From positions 1-64,000 of the forward strand of contig JAGKWO010000007.1 in assembly GCA_021151835.1 (NCBI GenBank): DNA of 64,000 nucleotides, given 5' to 3'. The position numbers were made by a program, and so were the translations under genes. This document shows positions 44,941-55,700 of this stretch, piece after piece. The notes under the pieces were generated by a model that searched no databases, was not told the DNA's origin, and worked only from the letters and a program-made list of their open reading frames with translations. This DNA is from Gammaproteobacteria bacterium. GTDB taxonomy: Bacteria > Pseudomonadota > Gammaproteobacteria > Pseudomonadales > Cellvibrionaceae. The stretch's first letter is position 1, and every line of letters starts with the position of its first letter.

Positions 44941-47388
44941 ATGGAAATCATAAGAAAACTTTTCAGGCAGTCAGCACTTGTGCTCGGCGTTGGCTTAACA
45001 CTGCATGCATCCAGCAGTGTTGCGGCGCGTTGTGAATATGTGATTCAAAACGAATGGGGCACCGGATTTGTTGCCGCCATCCGCATCACTAACGACACCA
45101 GTACCGCGATCAATGGCTGGTCCGTTAATTGGGCTTATACCGATGGCACCAAACGCACTGGTGGCTGGAATGCAAATTTCAGTGGTAGCAATCCTTATAA
45201 AGCGACGAGTGTGGGGTGGAATGATCGTATTAACCCGGGCAAAAGCGTTGAGATAGGCGTGCAGGGAAATAAAGGCGTGGCGAATAAGCCGGCGCAACGA
45301 CCGCTAGTCACTGGTGGGGTCTGTTCCAATGCCTCCAGCGCGCAGTCGTCCCGCTCAAGCTCGCGTGTCAGTTCAAGCCTGCCGTCCAGCTCCAGTAGCG
45401 TCTTTGTGCAGTCTTCTACCAGTATTTCGCGTACATCCTCATCGACTTCTTCATCGTCATCGTCGTTTACCAGCAACTCCCATTATTCCTGGTCCAGTTC
45501 CAGCAGGGTTTCCTCCTCGTCCAGTATTTCATCGGGACCGAATACTGCGCCGGTCGCAGATATACAACTTTCCATCTATGGCCTAACGGTACAGGTCAGC
45601 GGCCGTGAGTCGACTGATGCGGATGGCCACAGTTTGCAATACACCATTGATTACGGCGATGGCAGTAGCATCCAATACCCGGAAGCCTGGCATACCTATC
45701 AACAGGCGGGTGAATACAACATCACCCTGACGGTGTCCGATGGTATAACCCAGGACACGAGGTCACAGGTGGTGACTGTAGAACCGGCGGCCGGGAACAA
45801 GGCTCCTATCGCGCGTCTTACGGTGGTGCGTGAGTATGATTCGCTACGTGGTCATGCAAGATCGTCTTATGACGAACAAAATACCCCACTGACATTCGAA
45901 TGGGATTTTGGCGATGGTGCGTTCCCTGACGACGAGTGGGCGAGCGTAGCGGACTGCGACGGCCGTGCTGATACTACCCGCCGCTCGCGGCTCGTCACTC
46001 TGACAGTGAGCGATGGTGAATTGAAAGATACCCGCCAGGGTACTTTTGGCGGTCAGTGCGGCAGCATTTACGACGTACTGCCAACGGCTCGATTCACCTA
46101 TCGTGTGGACGGCAATAAGGTGCTATTCGATGGCAGCACGTCAGTGTATGAGACTGGGTTTAGTTGGGATTTTGGTGATGGCACAACCGCTACCGGTTTA
46201 CTGGCCTCCCATACCTATGCGGCGCCGGGTACTTATAACGTACGCCTGACTACTTCCGGTCCAAGCCTGTTTAGTAACTCGATTACCAAGGTTGTGGTTG
46301 TCGGCGCCGTGAGTAGCGCCAGCTCGTCGGCGCAATCCGCAGTTGCCAGCAGTTCGAGTGTAACCAGCGAGGCATCCACCAGTGATGTGAGTTCCTCTGT
46401 GACTTACACGTCATGCCCGTCCGGTAGTTCGTCGCCGTCGTCGTTCGCGAGTTCTTGTGGATTCCCCTCGGTACCGTCATCCAGTAGTGCCGCTTATGTT
46501 GTTAGCAGCTCGTCCTCCAGCTACCCATCCGGATGGTCAGCGCCTTCTACATCAAGCAAGCGTCCTTCATCCTCAAGTAGCTCAAGCTCTTCCGGTCCTA
46601 ATACGGCGCCGATTGCCCATTTGCAGCTAACTGCCCACGGGTTGACCGTGCAAGCCAGCGGCCGTAATTCCACTGATGCAGATGGCCATAAGTTGCAATA
46701 CACCATTGATTTCGGGGATGGTAAATCCATCCAGTATCCGGAAGCGTGGCACACCTACAAACAAGCGGGTGAGTACACCATTACCCTCACGGTTTCTGAT
46801 GGCATTACCCAGGACATTCAATCGCAGTTGGTGAGTGTTCAGGCTATCGCGGGCAATAGGGCTCCGATTGCGCGTTTGTCGATTTCATTGCACTCAGGAG
46901 GTATTGCCTTCGGCCGTCCTTCTTATGACTATGAAGGTGTTCCGTTAGCTTATGAATGGGATATTGGCGATGGGACTTTTACCGACCGTGATGTCATTTA
47001 CCTGAAGGGTTGCCCTGATTACGATGGGCTTTCGCGTTTGGTTACCCTGACGGTGAGTGATGGCGAACTCAAAGATACTATTCAAAAGACCACCACTACG
47101 ACTTGTCACACACCGGTTGATAATCTGCCTATCCCTCTCTTTAGCTACGTTGTAGAGGGGAATACGATTTTTGTAGATGCCAGTGACTCCTATCGCGACG
47201 TAAGTTTTAGCTGGGATTTTGGTGATGGCACTACTGCTAACGGATTATTAGCAACGCACACTTATGCTGCCCCGGGTACCTATAACGTCGAGTTATACGT
47301 AGCCGGGCAGGACATGTTTGGTGCCAGCATTACCAAGCAAGTGGTAATCGGGAGCAGTAGTTCGTCCGCCTCGTCATCCGGGCAGTAA
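44941..47388 (+). CDS. Secreted CBM2 protein with six PKD repeats, no catalytic domain
   Basis: 815 residues. Signal peptide 1-29; CBM2 cellulose-binding module 30-128 (GWSVNWAYTDG, GSNPYKATSVGWN, flanking cysteines 31 and 128); serine linker 129-199; PKD repeats about 203-281, 287-367 and 380-454 (WDFGDG, HTY, YNVRLT motifs); serine linker 455-552; PKD repeats about 556-633, 641-714 and 729-803; Ser tail. The second triplet copies the first. No hydrolase, oxygenase or cytochrome domain is visible. It probably binds cellulose or cell-wall glycan outside the cell. The ATG at 44941 follows GAGGGAAAT. Confidence 0.88.
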   Translation: MEIIRKLFRQSALVLGVGLTLHASSSVAARCEYVIQNEWGTGFVAAIRITNDTSTAINGWSVNWAYTDGTKRTGGWNANFSGSNPYKATSVGWNDRINPGKSVEIGVQGNKGVANKPAQRPLVTGGVCSNASSAQSSRSSSRVSSSLPSSSSSVFVQSSTSISRTSSSTSSSSSSFTSNSHYSWSSSSRVSSSSSISSGPNTAPVADIQLSIYGLTVQVSGRESTDADGHSLQYTIDYGDGSSIQYPEAWHTYQQAGEYNITLTVSDGITQDTRSQVVTVEPAAGNKAPIARLTVVREYDSLRGHARSSYDEQNTPLTFEWDFGDGAFPDDEWASVADCDGRADTTRRSRLVTLTVSDGELKDTRQGTFGGQCGSIYDVLPTARFTYRVDGNKVLFDGSTSVYETGFSWDFGDGTTATGLLASHTYAAPGTYNVRLTTSGPSLFSNSITKVVVVGAVSSASSSAQSAVASSSSVTSEASTSDVSSSVTYTSCPSGSSSPSSFASSCGFPSVPSSSSAAYVVSSSSSSYPSGWSAPSTSSKRPSSSSSSSSSGPNTAPIAHLQLTAHGLTVQASGRNSTDADGHKLQYTIDFGDGKSIQYPEAWHTYKQAGEYTITLTVSDGITQDIQSQLVSVQAIAGNRAPIARLSISLHSGGIAFGRPSYDYEGVPLAYEWDIGDGTFTDRDVIYLKGCPDYDGLSRLVTLTVSDGELKDTIQKTTTTTCHTPVDNLPIPLFSYVVEGNTIFVDASDSYRDVSFSWDFGDGTTANGLLATHTYAAPGTYNVELYVAGQDMFGASITKQVVIGSSSSSASSSGQ
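45538..47349 (+). repeat. Internal duplication of a triple-PKD block
   Basis: Bases 45538-46302 and 46591-47349 encode the same order of three PKD domains, separated by a serine-rich linker. Shared runs at DNA level include AATACACCATTGATT and GATTTTGGTGATGGCAC. Units 1/4 and 3/6 are the closest pairs; 2/5 have diverged more. This is a tandem duplication inside one gene. Confidence 0.85.
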
Positions 47389-47442
47389 GTTGCTTTAATC
47401 AGGTGATGTACTAATTATCTGATTGAATAATTGCCCTGTTCA

Positions 47443-47480
47443 AAAACAAAACCCCGCCTTGAAAAGCGGGGTTTTGTTTT
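47443..47480. terminator. Bidirectional terminator
   Basis: AAAACAAAACCCCGC, loop CTTGAAAA, GCGGGGTTTTGTTTT. It lies between the convergent CBM2-PKD and mannanase genes, with A and T tracts on both sides. Confidence 0.93.
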
Positions 47481-47496
47481 TTTCGTCTAACCAGTA

Positions 47497-49146
47497 TTAA
47501 CGGCAGGTCACCGTCGGGGTTTCAACGCTGCCGCCATTGGTATTGCCCTGGAAGCCAAATTCAACGGTTTGGCCCGCGCCGATAGTATTGTTCCAGCCCA
47601 GGCCGGTGGCGTTGTACGGATTGCTTCCCGTCAAGGTCGTATTCCATGAACTGGTAATACGGTTGCTGCCGCTGTATTGCCAGGTTGCAGTCCAGCCGGA
47701 TTTGGCACCGGTGCCGGAGTTGGTTACGCGAATGGCCCCGGTAAAGCCCGAGCCCCAGGAATTGGAAACCACATAGGTGCAACTCAAGCCACCGGTATTG
47801 TTGTTTATGCTGCTCGAACTGCTGGAGCTGACCGCAATACTGCTGGAGCTACGGGTGCTGGAAGGTGTGGCGCTGGATGTCGTGCCACCTTCAATTCCCC
47901 AGGGGGCCGGCAAGGCTGCACAACTGGTGCGGCCCACACAGCTTTGCTGGTTTTCCCAGCCCCAGCCAGAGGGCGTACTCACGCAAATCGGGTAGCGCGT
48001 GCCGTACCAGTTACAGTTGCTGCCGGTGTTGTTTACGGACGAAGAACTGCTGGAACGAATACTCGACGAGCCTGGTGCGGCAGACGATGGGATCGAAGAA
48101 CTGCCCGGCACCACACTGGAACGTGAACTGCTGGATGAACTTTGGACAGCGCCAAAATGTGTCGCCAGGCGCGATGTTGCCTTAATACCGTTAGCACTGT
48201 TAATCAGGAAATTGCCCCAGGTACTGAGCGATCCCGCATTCCAATTGTTAGTAATATCCAGCGATACACAACAACCGCCGTTACCGCTCCAGCTCCAGCC
48301 GATATAACCCACACCCAGATCCTGCGCGTATTGCATGATCGAGGCTTCATCGACATTGTTACCGTTATTTTCGGTACCAAATTCACCCACAATCAATGCG
48401 TAACCTTTGGCGCGGAAGGTGGAGAAATACTCCTGGATACGCGCCGCATTGTTGTAAACCTCGTACATGTGTACCGAGAAAACCACGTTTTTCAGCGGGT
48501 CGGCAGCAAAGATACTGGCGGCGTTATCGCGCATGATGTATTGCCAATCCTGCCCCCAGGCGGGTGCATCCACCATGATCTGGTGGGTTATACCGGCATT
48601 GCGGATAGTCTTGATCGCCGCAATGGTTTCATTGGTATACGTCGACGCTGAGGTATTGTTGCCATAAGGTTCGTTGGCGATATTCACGATCACATAATCT
48701 TCCTGCCCGGCGATGGCCGCTTTGATATCCGAACTTGCCCAGTAATTGGCTGCATTGGAAATATTGGTCGCTGCCGCCGATTCGCCGTAACCGGTAGAGT
48801 CGTGCACCTCCAGTACGCACACCAGTTTATTGGCCTTACATTGGCTGATGATATCGGCTACCACACTGCCGCTGGTACGCGTCCATTGGGTGCCGTTGGC
48901 CAGCACTACACGCACCGAGTTCGCGCCGGTGGCGGCGATATCTTTCAACGCCTGGGTAGTGCGGTCTGGGTACCAGGCATGGGCATGGTTAATACCGCGG
49001 TAGATAAAGTTATTGCCCTTGGGGTCCAGGATCTGGGTGCCACTTACGCTCCAGCCTGCAAAGGCTGGCGAAACCAGGGTGGTGACCAGGGCCGCCAGGG
49101 CAGTTTTTTTCATTAGCGAGTTCTTGAGTGTGATCAGGTTTTTCAT
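47497..49146 (-). CDS. Secreted endo-beta-1,4-mannanase, GH5 (subfamily 8-like) with CBM10 and CBM2
   Basis: 549 residues. Signal peptide 1-30 (SPAFA before GWSV). GH5 catalytic domain about 31-335: GINHAHAWYPDRTTQAL, acid/base E159 in NIANEPYG, nucleophile E255 in IVGEFG. The start GWSVSGTQILDPKGN and this overall pattern match bacterial GH5_8 mannanases better than cellulases. Serine linker; CBM10 about 383-428 (NCNWYGTRYPICV, GWGWENQQSCVG); second serine linker; CBM2 about 455-549. AAGGA is 7 bases before the ATG. It cuts mannan in plant cell walls while CBMs hold it to cellulose. Confidence 0.88.
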   Translation of the reverse strand: MKNLITLKNSLMKKTALAALVTTLVSPAFAGWSVSGTQILDPKGNNFIYRGINHAHAWYPDRTTQALKDIAATGANSVRVVLANGTQWTRTSGSVVADIISQCKANKLVCVLEVHDSTGYGESAAATNISNAANYWASSDIKAAIAGQEDYVIVNIANEPYGNNTSASTYTNETIAAIKTIRNAGITHQIMVDAPAWGQDWQYIMRDNAASIFAADPLKNVVFSVHMYEVYNNAARIQEYFSTFRAKGYALIVGEFGTENNGNNVDEASIMQYAQDLGVGYIGWSWSGNGGCCVSLDITNNWNAGSLSTWGNFLINSANGIKATSRLATHFGAVQSSSSSSRSSVVPGSSSIPSSAAPGSSSIRSSSSSSVNNTGSNCNWYGTRYPICVSTPSGWGWENQQSCVGRTSCAALPAPWGIEGGTTSSATPSSTRSSSSIAVSSSSSSSINNNTGGLSCTYVVSNSWGSGFTGAIRVTNSGTGAKSGWTATWQYSGSNRITSSWNTTLTGSNPYNATGLGWNNTIGAGQTVEFGFQGNTNGGSVETPTVTCR

Positions 49147-49564
49147 GGTGTTTCCTTCTGGCAGCCGCAGGCCGTGGCCGGTCGGTGCTTATGATGGTTA
49201 TTGTTATCAAATTGATGCCGGCAAATAGCCGGATACAATTCGGGTTTGGCGAAAAGTCGCGCCCCTGGATCTGCGAAGTTACAACGGGTTGGAATTATCA
49301 AACGGCGATTACCGCAACTTGTCCGGCGACCTGGACGGTGTTTCTGGAGAGAAAAATACCGTCAATGTTATTGTGATTGCGGCGGCCGGCTGCGTATTTT
49401 GTAATCGGTTACATAATATTCGTATCATCGTCTCAAAAACAAGGCGGTTTTAGCGAGGAATTAGGAGTAATAACGCACAGATTGATTCATTTTTAAAAAT
49501 ATTGATCGTATTTTTTAATAGGTGAAATTTTAATGTGATGATGAAAAGCAGGGTATGAGACCGG
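49147..49564. other. Intergenic region upstream of the mannanase gene
   Basis: About 420 bases, GC-rich near the mannanase start and AT-rich towards DUF6445. It must hold the mannanase promoter. I see no clear operator, RNA or terminator. Confidence 0.4.
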
Positions 49565-50284
49565 TTACAGTGTAAAGCGAAAAAAAGCATTAAGCGTTAA
49601 TCGGCCCCGGCGGGGATCTGCGGGAAGCCCGCCCTGCGAATTGATATCGGCCGAATGCAATTGGTTACTGCGGTAAATTACCGCCCGGTTAAACCTGGCT
49701 TCCACCCGGGCGATCCGCTCAAACAGCGCGGTGCTGCCATTGATGTAAGTAAATTCGCGCCGGTCCTCGGCCATTACCTCCTGTTTCACCAACCGAAAAT
49801 AATCCTGCAAGCGTGGCTGGGTAATGGATTCAAATCCCGTTGTACGATGGCGATAAAGTGAGGTACCGCCAAACTCCGGATCGCACAGGTATTGCACCAG
49901 TGCAAACTGGTTGGGGTCATGGGTATCAATATGGGGAATCGATTGGATCGGGCGCAATTGGCCGGGCAGCGTTGTTGTTAACGAAAAGGCGCACAGGCTC
50001 AATTCCATTTTCGCGTGCCCTGGTATTTTGAACCGGTTTTTTAGCAGCGGCTCAAGGGCGGTAAGGCAAGCGGCGGGATAATGACCGGTCACCGGTTTGC
50101 GCAGCCCCGGATAAAAGTCGCTCGCTTGCGCGCTAAACGCCGGCCCGGTTGTTGCCAGCTCACGTAATTCCGCGGGCGCTCCTGCAAAATTATCAATAAT
50201 CAGTAACGCATTTTTTTCGTTGCCGATCTGCGCACTGTGTAATGAAAAATCCGGATTAATTTCAGGCATAACCCAAGCGCTCAT
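49565..50284 (-). CDS. DUF6445 family protein
   Basis: 239 residues. It matches the DUF6445 proteins that accompany tryptophan-halogenase-like and SapC genes next to TonB receptors. IPHIDTHDPNQFALVQYL, then NQLHSADI and GRLTLNAFF give an HxD...H...R order like 2-oxoglutarate/Fe(II) dioxygenases, so a non-haem iron oxygenase fold is possible (inference). The start overlaps sapC by 23 bases; an ATG at 50269 would shorten the overlap to 8. Confidence 0.75.
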   Translation of the reverse strand: MSAWVMPEINPDFSLHSAQIGNEKNALLIIDNFAGAPAELRELATTGPAFSAQASDFYPGLRKPVTGHYPAACLTALEPLLKNRFKIPGHAKMELSLCAFSLTTTLPGQLRPIQSIPHIDTHDPNQFALVQYLCDPEFGGTSLYRHRTTGFESITQPRLQDYFRLVKQEVMAEDRREFTYINGSTALFERIARVEARFNRAVIYRSNQLHSADINSQGGLPADPRRGRLTLNAFFRFTL

Positions 50285-50972
50285 TTTTTTTCTGGATCAA
50301 TGCATAAATTTGCCCGAGCGACGCGATCATGGTGTAAATCGGTTGCAGGTAATGTTGTGTTTGCAATTGCACTAACTGCTCGGTATTCAGTTGCGCGAGT
50401 CGATCTTCGTCAATGCTATACAACCCCTGCACGCGATATTCTTGCCGGTCAGCAAAAGCAATATCCAGCGTTAATGGCACAATTAAATTTAACTCGCGCA
50501 GGGTGCGAATAAAATCGGTTGTTTTGGTTTCGCCATCCAGCAACTGCGCCAATTGGGATTTTACCTGGTGCAGGTAAGTGGAATCTTTTCCCTGCGGGTC
50601 AAAGAGTGGTTCATGGTGAATGTCATTGGTAAGGCATGGACTCTGTGTATCAATGCAGATAATGGTTTGGCCCGCTTCATTACCAACAAAAAACGGTTGG
50701 CGGCTGATGTTGAGTGGAACATAAATACTGTGCCATTGTTGATCTTGCCAAAATAAGTTTTCATTTTTTGCAAAGCCCAGCAGGGCAACCGCGAGGAATT
50801 GGCCGGTGTCACTGCTTTTGGTAAAAACAATGGGATAGCTGACTACCAATTTTAAAAATTCACTGAGCACCACTGGCACCATATGTTCCTGCGCACCTTG
50901 CGCCTCTATTTTGCTCGTATCAATGGTGATGGATTGGTGTAATTGGTTATGCAGTGCAACAAATTGCGGCAT
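50262..50972 (-). CDS. SapC family protein
   Basis: 236 residues. The N-terminal part (MVPVVLSEFLKLVVSYPIVFTKSSDTGQF, LGFAKNENLFW) and VPLNISRQPFFVG match the SapC family, named from an S-layer-linked Campylobacter protein but of unknown function. CAGGA is 8 bases before the ATG. It lies 14 bases behind the halogenase-like gene and overlaps DUF6445, so the three are one operon. Confidence 0.82.
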   Translation of the reverse strand: MPQFVALHNQLHQSITIDTSKIEAQGAQEHMVPVVLSEFLKLVVSYPIVFTKSSDTGQFLAVALLGFAKNENLFWQDQQWHSIYVPLNISRQPFFVGNEAGQTIICIDTQSPCLTNDIHHEPLFDPQGKDSTYLHQVKSQLAQLLDGETKTTDFIRTLRELNLIVPLTLDIAFADRQEYRVQGLYSIDEDRLAQLNTEQLVQLQTQHYLQPIYTMIASLGQIYALIQKKNERLGYA

Positions 50973-50986
50973 GGGAAATTCCTGTG

Positions 50987-52540
50987 TTAAATCGTTTGTA
51001 ACCCATATTCATAAATTTTATCGAGCAATTCGCGATTGCCAGGCAAACTACGGCTTGCGTGTGCGATGGCTTTTTGCGTTTTTAAAAACTGGCTGTGTGC
51101 AAATTCGTGATCCGTTACTAAATGGGCGTGGTTGCTAAAATCGGTTTCAAAACCCATACCGTAAAGCACGTATTGATAACTGGCGGCCGGGAATACTTCG
51201 TTGTTGCTGGAAAAATCCTGGTCACCAGGTGCCTGGTAGCGCCACAAATCCATTAGTTCCTGCAAGCTTGCAGGAATAGTGGAAGGGTCGCGATTGTCGA
51301 TCCAGAAATTACTATCAGTGCGTTTGCTTAAAATGTAATGCAGTTTTAAAAAATCAATAATGCGGTGCCAGCGGTAGTGAAAGGTTTCGTTGAACCGTTT
51401 CGCCGTAATATCCATTATTGCGCGGCACGCCGGTAATTGTTCGGCAATAAATGTTGCCGACAATTCCACTAACACTAACGCTGATGCTTCCAGGGGTTCC
51501 AGAAAACCGGCGGAGAGCCCTACAGCAACGCAATTGTTTTTCCAGAAAATTTCGCGGTGCCCGCAATGGATCGGAATTTTGCGCACGCTGGCCTGGTGGA
51601 ATGCCGGGCCAATATAACGTTGCAATGCTTCCTGCGCGCGCTCTTCAGTCGTGTGGCGGCTGGAATAAACATGGCCAATCCCGCGCCGGTGGCGCAGGCC
51701 GATATCCCAAATCCAGCCCGCCGATTGCGCAGTAGAAATAGTGTGTGAAGCAATAGGCGAATTGTCGCGCTCGTAGGGAATTTGTGTAGCGAGCGCAGTA
51801 TCGATAAATAACACGTCACTGTGGTCAATAAACGGCACCTGCAAATGCTGGCCTAACAATAACGACGAAAAGCCGGTGCAATCGACAAATAAATCACCGG
51901 TAATACTCCCGGCCTGGGCGGTGGTAACAGAACGGATATCACCCTGATCGTTGGAATTGACATGAATAACATCCGCAAGAATATGGCGCACCCCTAATTT
52001 CTCGACGCAATGGCGTTGCAGGAATTGCGAAAATTTTCCGGCGTTCAAATGGTAGGCGTAATTGGCGATTGAGCTGAATTCGGGTGTGCTAATCAATTTG
52101 GGTGCAAGGCCCTGTTCGCACAGTGCTTCCTGGAAACAAACTGTGGCGGAAAAAGATGCATTGTTAAATTGGTTGCGATTTTGCTGCCAATGGGCAACCA
52201 GGTTGGTTTTGCCAAATCCTTGCGGCAACATTAACGGGTGATAATAAAAATCGTCGCTGGCACCGGTGGTCCAGCGCGCAAATTTGGCGCCCTGTTTAAA
52301 TGATGCATCGCACTCGCGAATAAATTCGGTTTCGCTAATACCCAGTTTCATTAGCGTGGAGCGCATGGTAGGCCAGGTGCCTTCGCCGACACCGATAATG
52401 GGAATCGTGGGCGATTCAACCAGTGTGACCTGAATGGGACTGTTGGCATTAACGCGATGATGCGCGGCGATACGCCCGGCGGTAATCCAGCCCGCTGTCC
52501 CGCCACCAACGACAACAATGGATAAAACCGGTTTGTTCAT
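50987..52540 (-). CDS. Flavin-dependent tryptophan halogenase-like protein
   Basis: 517 residues. FAD motif GGGTAG (12-17), VGEGTWPTM, the catalytic-lysine region ASFKQGAKF (K82) and GLSAGFLEPLEAS with E351 are present. The WxWxIP motif that blocks monooxygenase activity reads WIWDIG (276-281), with Gly in place of Pro. The family uses FADH2, O2 and chloride or bromide to halogenate indoles; members in SapC/TonB clusters have unknown substrates. AAAGG precedes the ATG. No flavin reductase is adjacent. Confidence 0.85.
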   Translation of the reverse strand: MNKPVLSIVVVGGGTAGWITAGRIAAHHRVNANSPIQVTLVESPTIPIIGVGEGTWPTMRSTLMKLGISETEFIRECDASFKQGAKFARWTTGASDDFYYHPLMLPQGFGKTNLVAHWQQNRNQFNNASFSATVCFQEALCEQGLAPKLISTPEFSSIANYAYHLNAGKFSQFLQRHCVEKLGVRHILADVIHVNSNDQGDIRSVTTAQAGSITGDLFVDCTGFSSLLLGQHLQVPFIDHSDVLFIDTALATQIPYERDNSPIASHTISTAQSAGWIWDIGLRHRRGIGHVYSSRHTTEERAQEALQRYIGPAFHQASVRKIPIHCGHREIFWKNNCVAVGLSAGFLEPLEASALVLVELSATFIAEQLPACRAIMDITAKRFNETFHYRWHRIIDFLKLHYILSKRTDSNFWIDNRDPSTIPASLQELMDLWRYQAPGDQDFSSNNEVFPAASYQYVLYGMGFETDFSNHAHLVTDHEFAHSQFLKTQKAIAHASRSLPGNRELLDKIYEYGLQTI

Positions 52541-52594
52541 CTTGATTACCTTTTTTATTTTTTCCTTAATATTTTTTTAATAATTGTTCGTTTA

Positions 52595-52625
52595 ATAAAA
52601 AGGGCCGTGCATTACGCAACGGCCA
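52595..52625 (-). terminator. Terminator between TonB receptor and halogenase-like gene
   Basis: On the - strand GGCCGT, loop TGCGTAATGC, ACGGCC, then CTTTTTATT. It lies 80 bases behind the receptor stop and 55 before the halogenase start, so the downstream trio may be only partly co-transcribed or have its own promoter. Confidence 0.75.
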
Positions 52626-52704
52626 GTTTCAGCGAACAGCAAACTATTTCCAAATATTTATCGGTACATTATCAATAGATGTTTGGAATCATTCTGTTTG
52701 AACC

Positions 52705-55700
52705 TTAAAAACTTGCGCGCAAACCCATTACCCAACGGCGGCCACTGTCTTCAATTAATAATAATTGGTTTTCGTAACGCCCGCGTTTGTGTACATATTC
52801 TTCGGTGAGGTTAATGCCTTCTACAAATACGGTAAGTTCATCGGTGATGTCGTAGCTCGCACTTAAATCCCACTGCTCATAATCTTCCACCAGCGTGGGA
52901 CCGTTACCATTGGTTTGCGTCAGCGATTGCACAAATTCGTCGCGCTGGTTGTAAGCCAAACGAATTTGCACCGGCCCTTGCTCATAAAAACCCACGAGAT
53001 TCATGGAATCACTCAAGCCGGTGAGTGCAAATACTTGCGTAACATCGGCGGGGTCCAGCTCTGCGTCACTATCTACCAGGGTCGCATTCAGCATCACACC
53101 GAAACCGCTTTCACCAAAGGTGTGTTGAATGCCTAATTCCAATCCATCGACAGTTGCCTCCTCACCATTGGTAGGAATGGTATTTTTAAAGGTTGCTACC
53201 TTATCGCCTGCATCTGCTGCGCCCGTATTGGTGCCCGTAGACGGATCTAATAACAGGCTGCCATCGGGCAACGTGAATGTTTTATCTTCCAGGGTATTGA
53301 CGATAAAATTTGCCACATCTTTTTTGAAGTAACCGGCGGATACGTAACTCGCGTCGCCGTAATACCATTCCCATGACAAATCAAAATTGTCAGATTCAAA
53401 GGGTTTCAATTCCGCATTGCCGCTCGTGGAGGCAAGGTTGCCACCTTGGCGCGTAGTAGTAATCACGGTGACCGGTGCCATGCTCGTTAAGGTCGGGCGA
53501 GTTAATGTTTTGGAGGCAGCAGCGCGCACAACCATCGTATCGGTGATATCCAGTTTGATGCTCATGTTGGGTAAAATTGCATCGTAGCTATCATCAACAT
53601 TCACGGCGCGCGCTGTACCATATTCGGCGAGCATTTCAGTTTCATCCAGGATGCGCAAACCGGTTACCGTTGCTTCAGTTCCACTCACGCTCACATCCGT
53701 GGATTCAATCCGCACACCGGCTGATGACGATATAGGCATACCGGCAACTTCACCGGCAAAATCCGATTCCAGATAAAACGCCAGGGTATCTTCTTCAACG
53801 ATAAAAGAATTATCGCGTTTCACCGCGTCAAAATTTTTCCCGCTGATACTTTCAAGGTAAGCGAATTGTTTTTCGCCATCATGCGCCAGCCATTTGGTGG
53901 GCATGCGGCCGCTGCCGCTGACATCGCCGAGGAAATCATCACCTGCATCAAAAATATATTGCATGTCGGCCGGAATAACCGGGGAGTCGGGATAACCGCA
54001 ATACGTGCAGTGAATACCGACACCTTCATTGTCCCAGCGCTCCAATGCTTTTTCTTCGCTGGAAAATAATGCGCCGAATTTAATTTTTACCAACCCGGCA
54101 TTGCTGCCTTCATCCCAGGTGCCATCCATTTTAAATTGATTTACTTCGTCATCCACCGCCCAGCCGCGCCGTAACATGACGTGCGCACGGCTATTGGATT
54201 TATCGAGGAAATCACTGACGCCGGCGGGCGGTTCATAATTGGGATCACTGGTGTCAAGATAAGCAACGTTATCCAACGCCTGTTGCCCGGAATAAATACC
54301 GGGGTTAGCCGTTTCAAAATCGCTGGCATACGGAAGGATGTTGTCATCCACTTGCAAACGAACACGGTTGAAATAACCAATCAATGACAATTGATCGCCG
54401 CCGCCGTTATTGGCGGCGCGTTCGGCATTGGAAAAGGTTGCATCAATATTCAGGTTTAAATTATCGTTCACTTGCCAATCGGCATTTAATCCGAACAACG
54501 ACGTTTCAGTGAGGCGATCAAATTTTTTCGCATGCATATCGGTGGCGAGGCCAGTGTCCTGGCGCAAATCGACAACGGTATTATTTTCATCGGTAGTTGC
54601 TTCGGTGATGTTCGGCGCTGTAAACCAATGGCCATAGGAAAGCGCGTTGGTTTCAATATCGAAATCTGAATAGATTGCATCAGCAGTGAGCGTTAAATTG
54701 TCGCTGGCAGCAAATTGCAAAACCAAAGACGCGTTGGTGCGCGTGCGCTCTTCAAACGTTACTTTGTGATCGTAATTGCGCGGGGAAAAAATAGTGGAGC
54801 CAGCCGCAACTCCGGCGCCATTATTTAATTCTGCCCAGGGAATTCCCTGGTTAAGTGCCGGATCGGCATTCGGTTTGAATTCCAGCCAGCCATCTACTTG
54901 CGCCTGGTTCAAGCGTGTTTCGCGTTCCTGGTGGGAAACTGCAAGCAGTACACCCAATTTTTCCTCATTGAAGGTATTGCTAATCAAACCGGAAATTTGT
55001 GGTGTAGTGTCCTCACTATTTTCTTCGTACGCGGCTTTCACACTGCCCGCGACTTTAAAACCTTTCATATCAAACGGCCGCGCGGTTTTTACATTGACGG
55101 TTGAACCGACGCCACCGGATTGCATGGCAGCGGTAGATGTTTTGTGCACTTCAAGGCCGCTTACCAATTCTGACGCAACCGTATCAAAACTGAATGCACG
55201 CGATAAATTTTCAGTCGCCATCTGCCGGCCATTGATCAAGACTGTATTAAATTCCGGGCCAAAGCCGCGCACGGTAATTAATTGTCCTTCACCACCGGAA
55301 CGGTCAATGGAAACACCGGTGATTCGCTGTAACGATTCGGCGAGGTTGGTGTCGGGGAATTTGCCAATGTCTTCAGATGAAATTGCATCGACAACACCAC
55401 CGGCATCGCGTTTAACATCCATTGAGCGCTGCAAACTGCCGCGAATGCCGGTCACAATTAATTCTTCAACTTGCCCATTTGCTGCGGTTGATGTGGTTGT
55501 GTCTTGTGCAATCACTTGCGTGCCGACCATGGAAGTCAGTAAGCCGATAATTGCGCTGAGCTTATTTTTATTGTGCATTGGGTCCAATTCCTCGTGAGTT
55601 TCAAGGGGCGTAATGGTCAACAGACCTTTCGCATCTATCGTCACACTGAGGTTGGTATTGGCGACCAATAACCGTGCTGCTTCGGCAATCGAGTAGCGAC

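Noticed and set aside
47497..49146. Cellulase (endoglucanase) call for the GH5 protein
   Set aside because: CBM10 and CBM2 suggest cellulose binding, but the catalytic domain pattern fits GH5_8 mannanases better.
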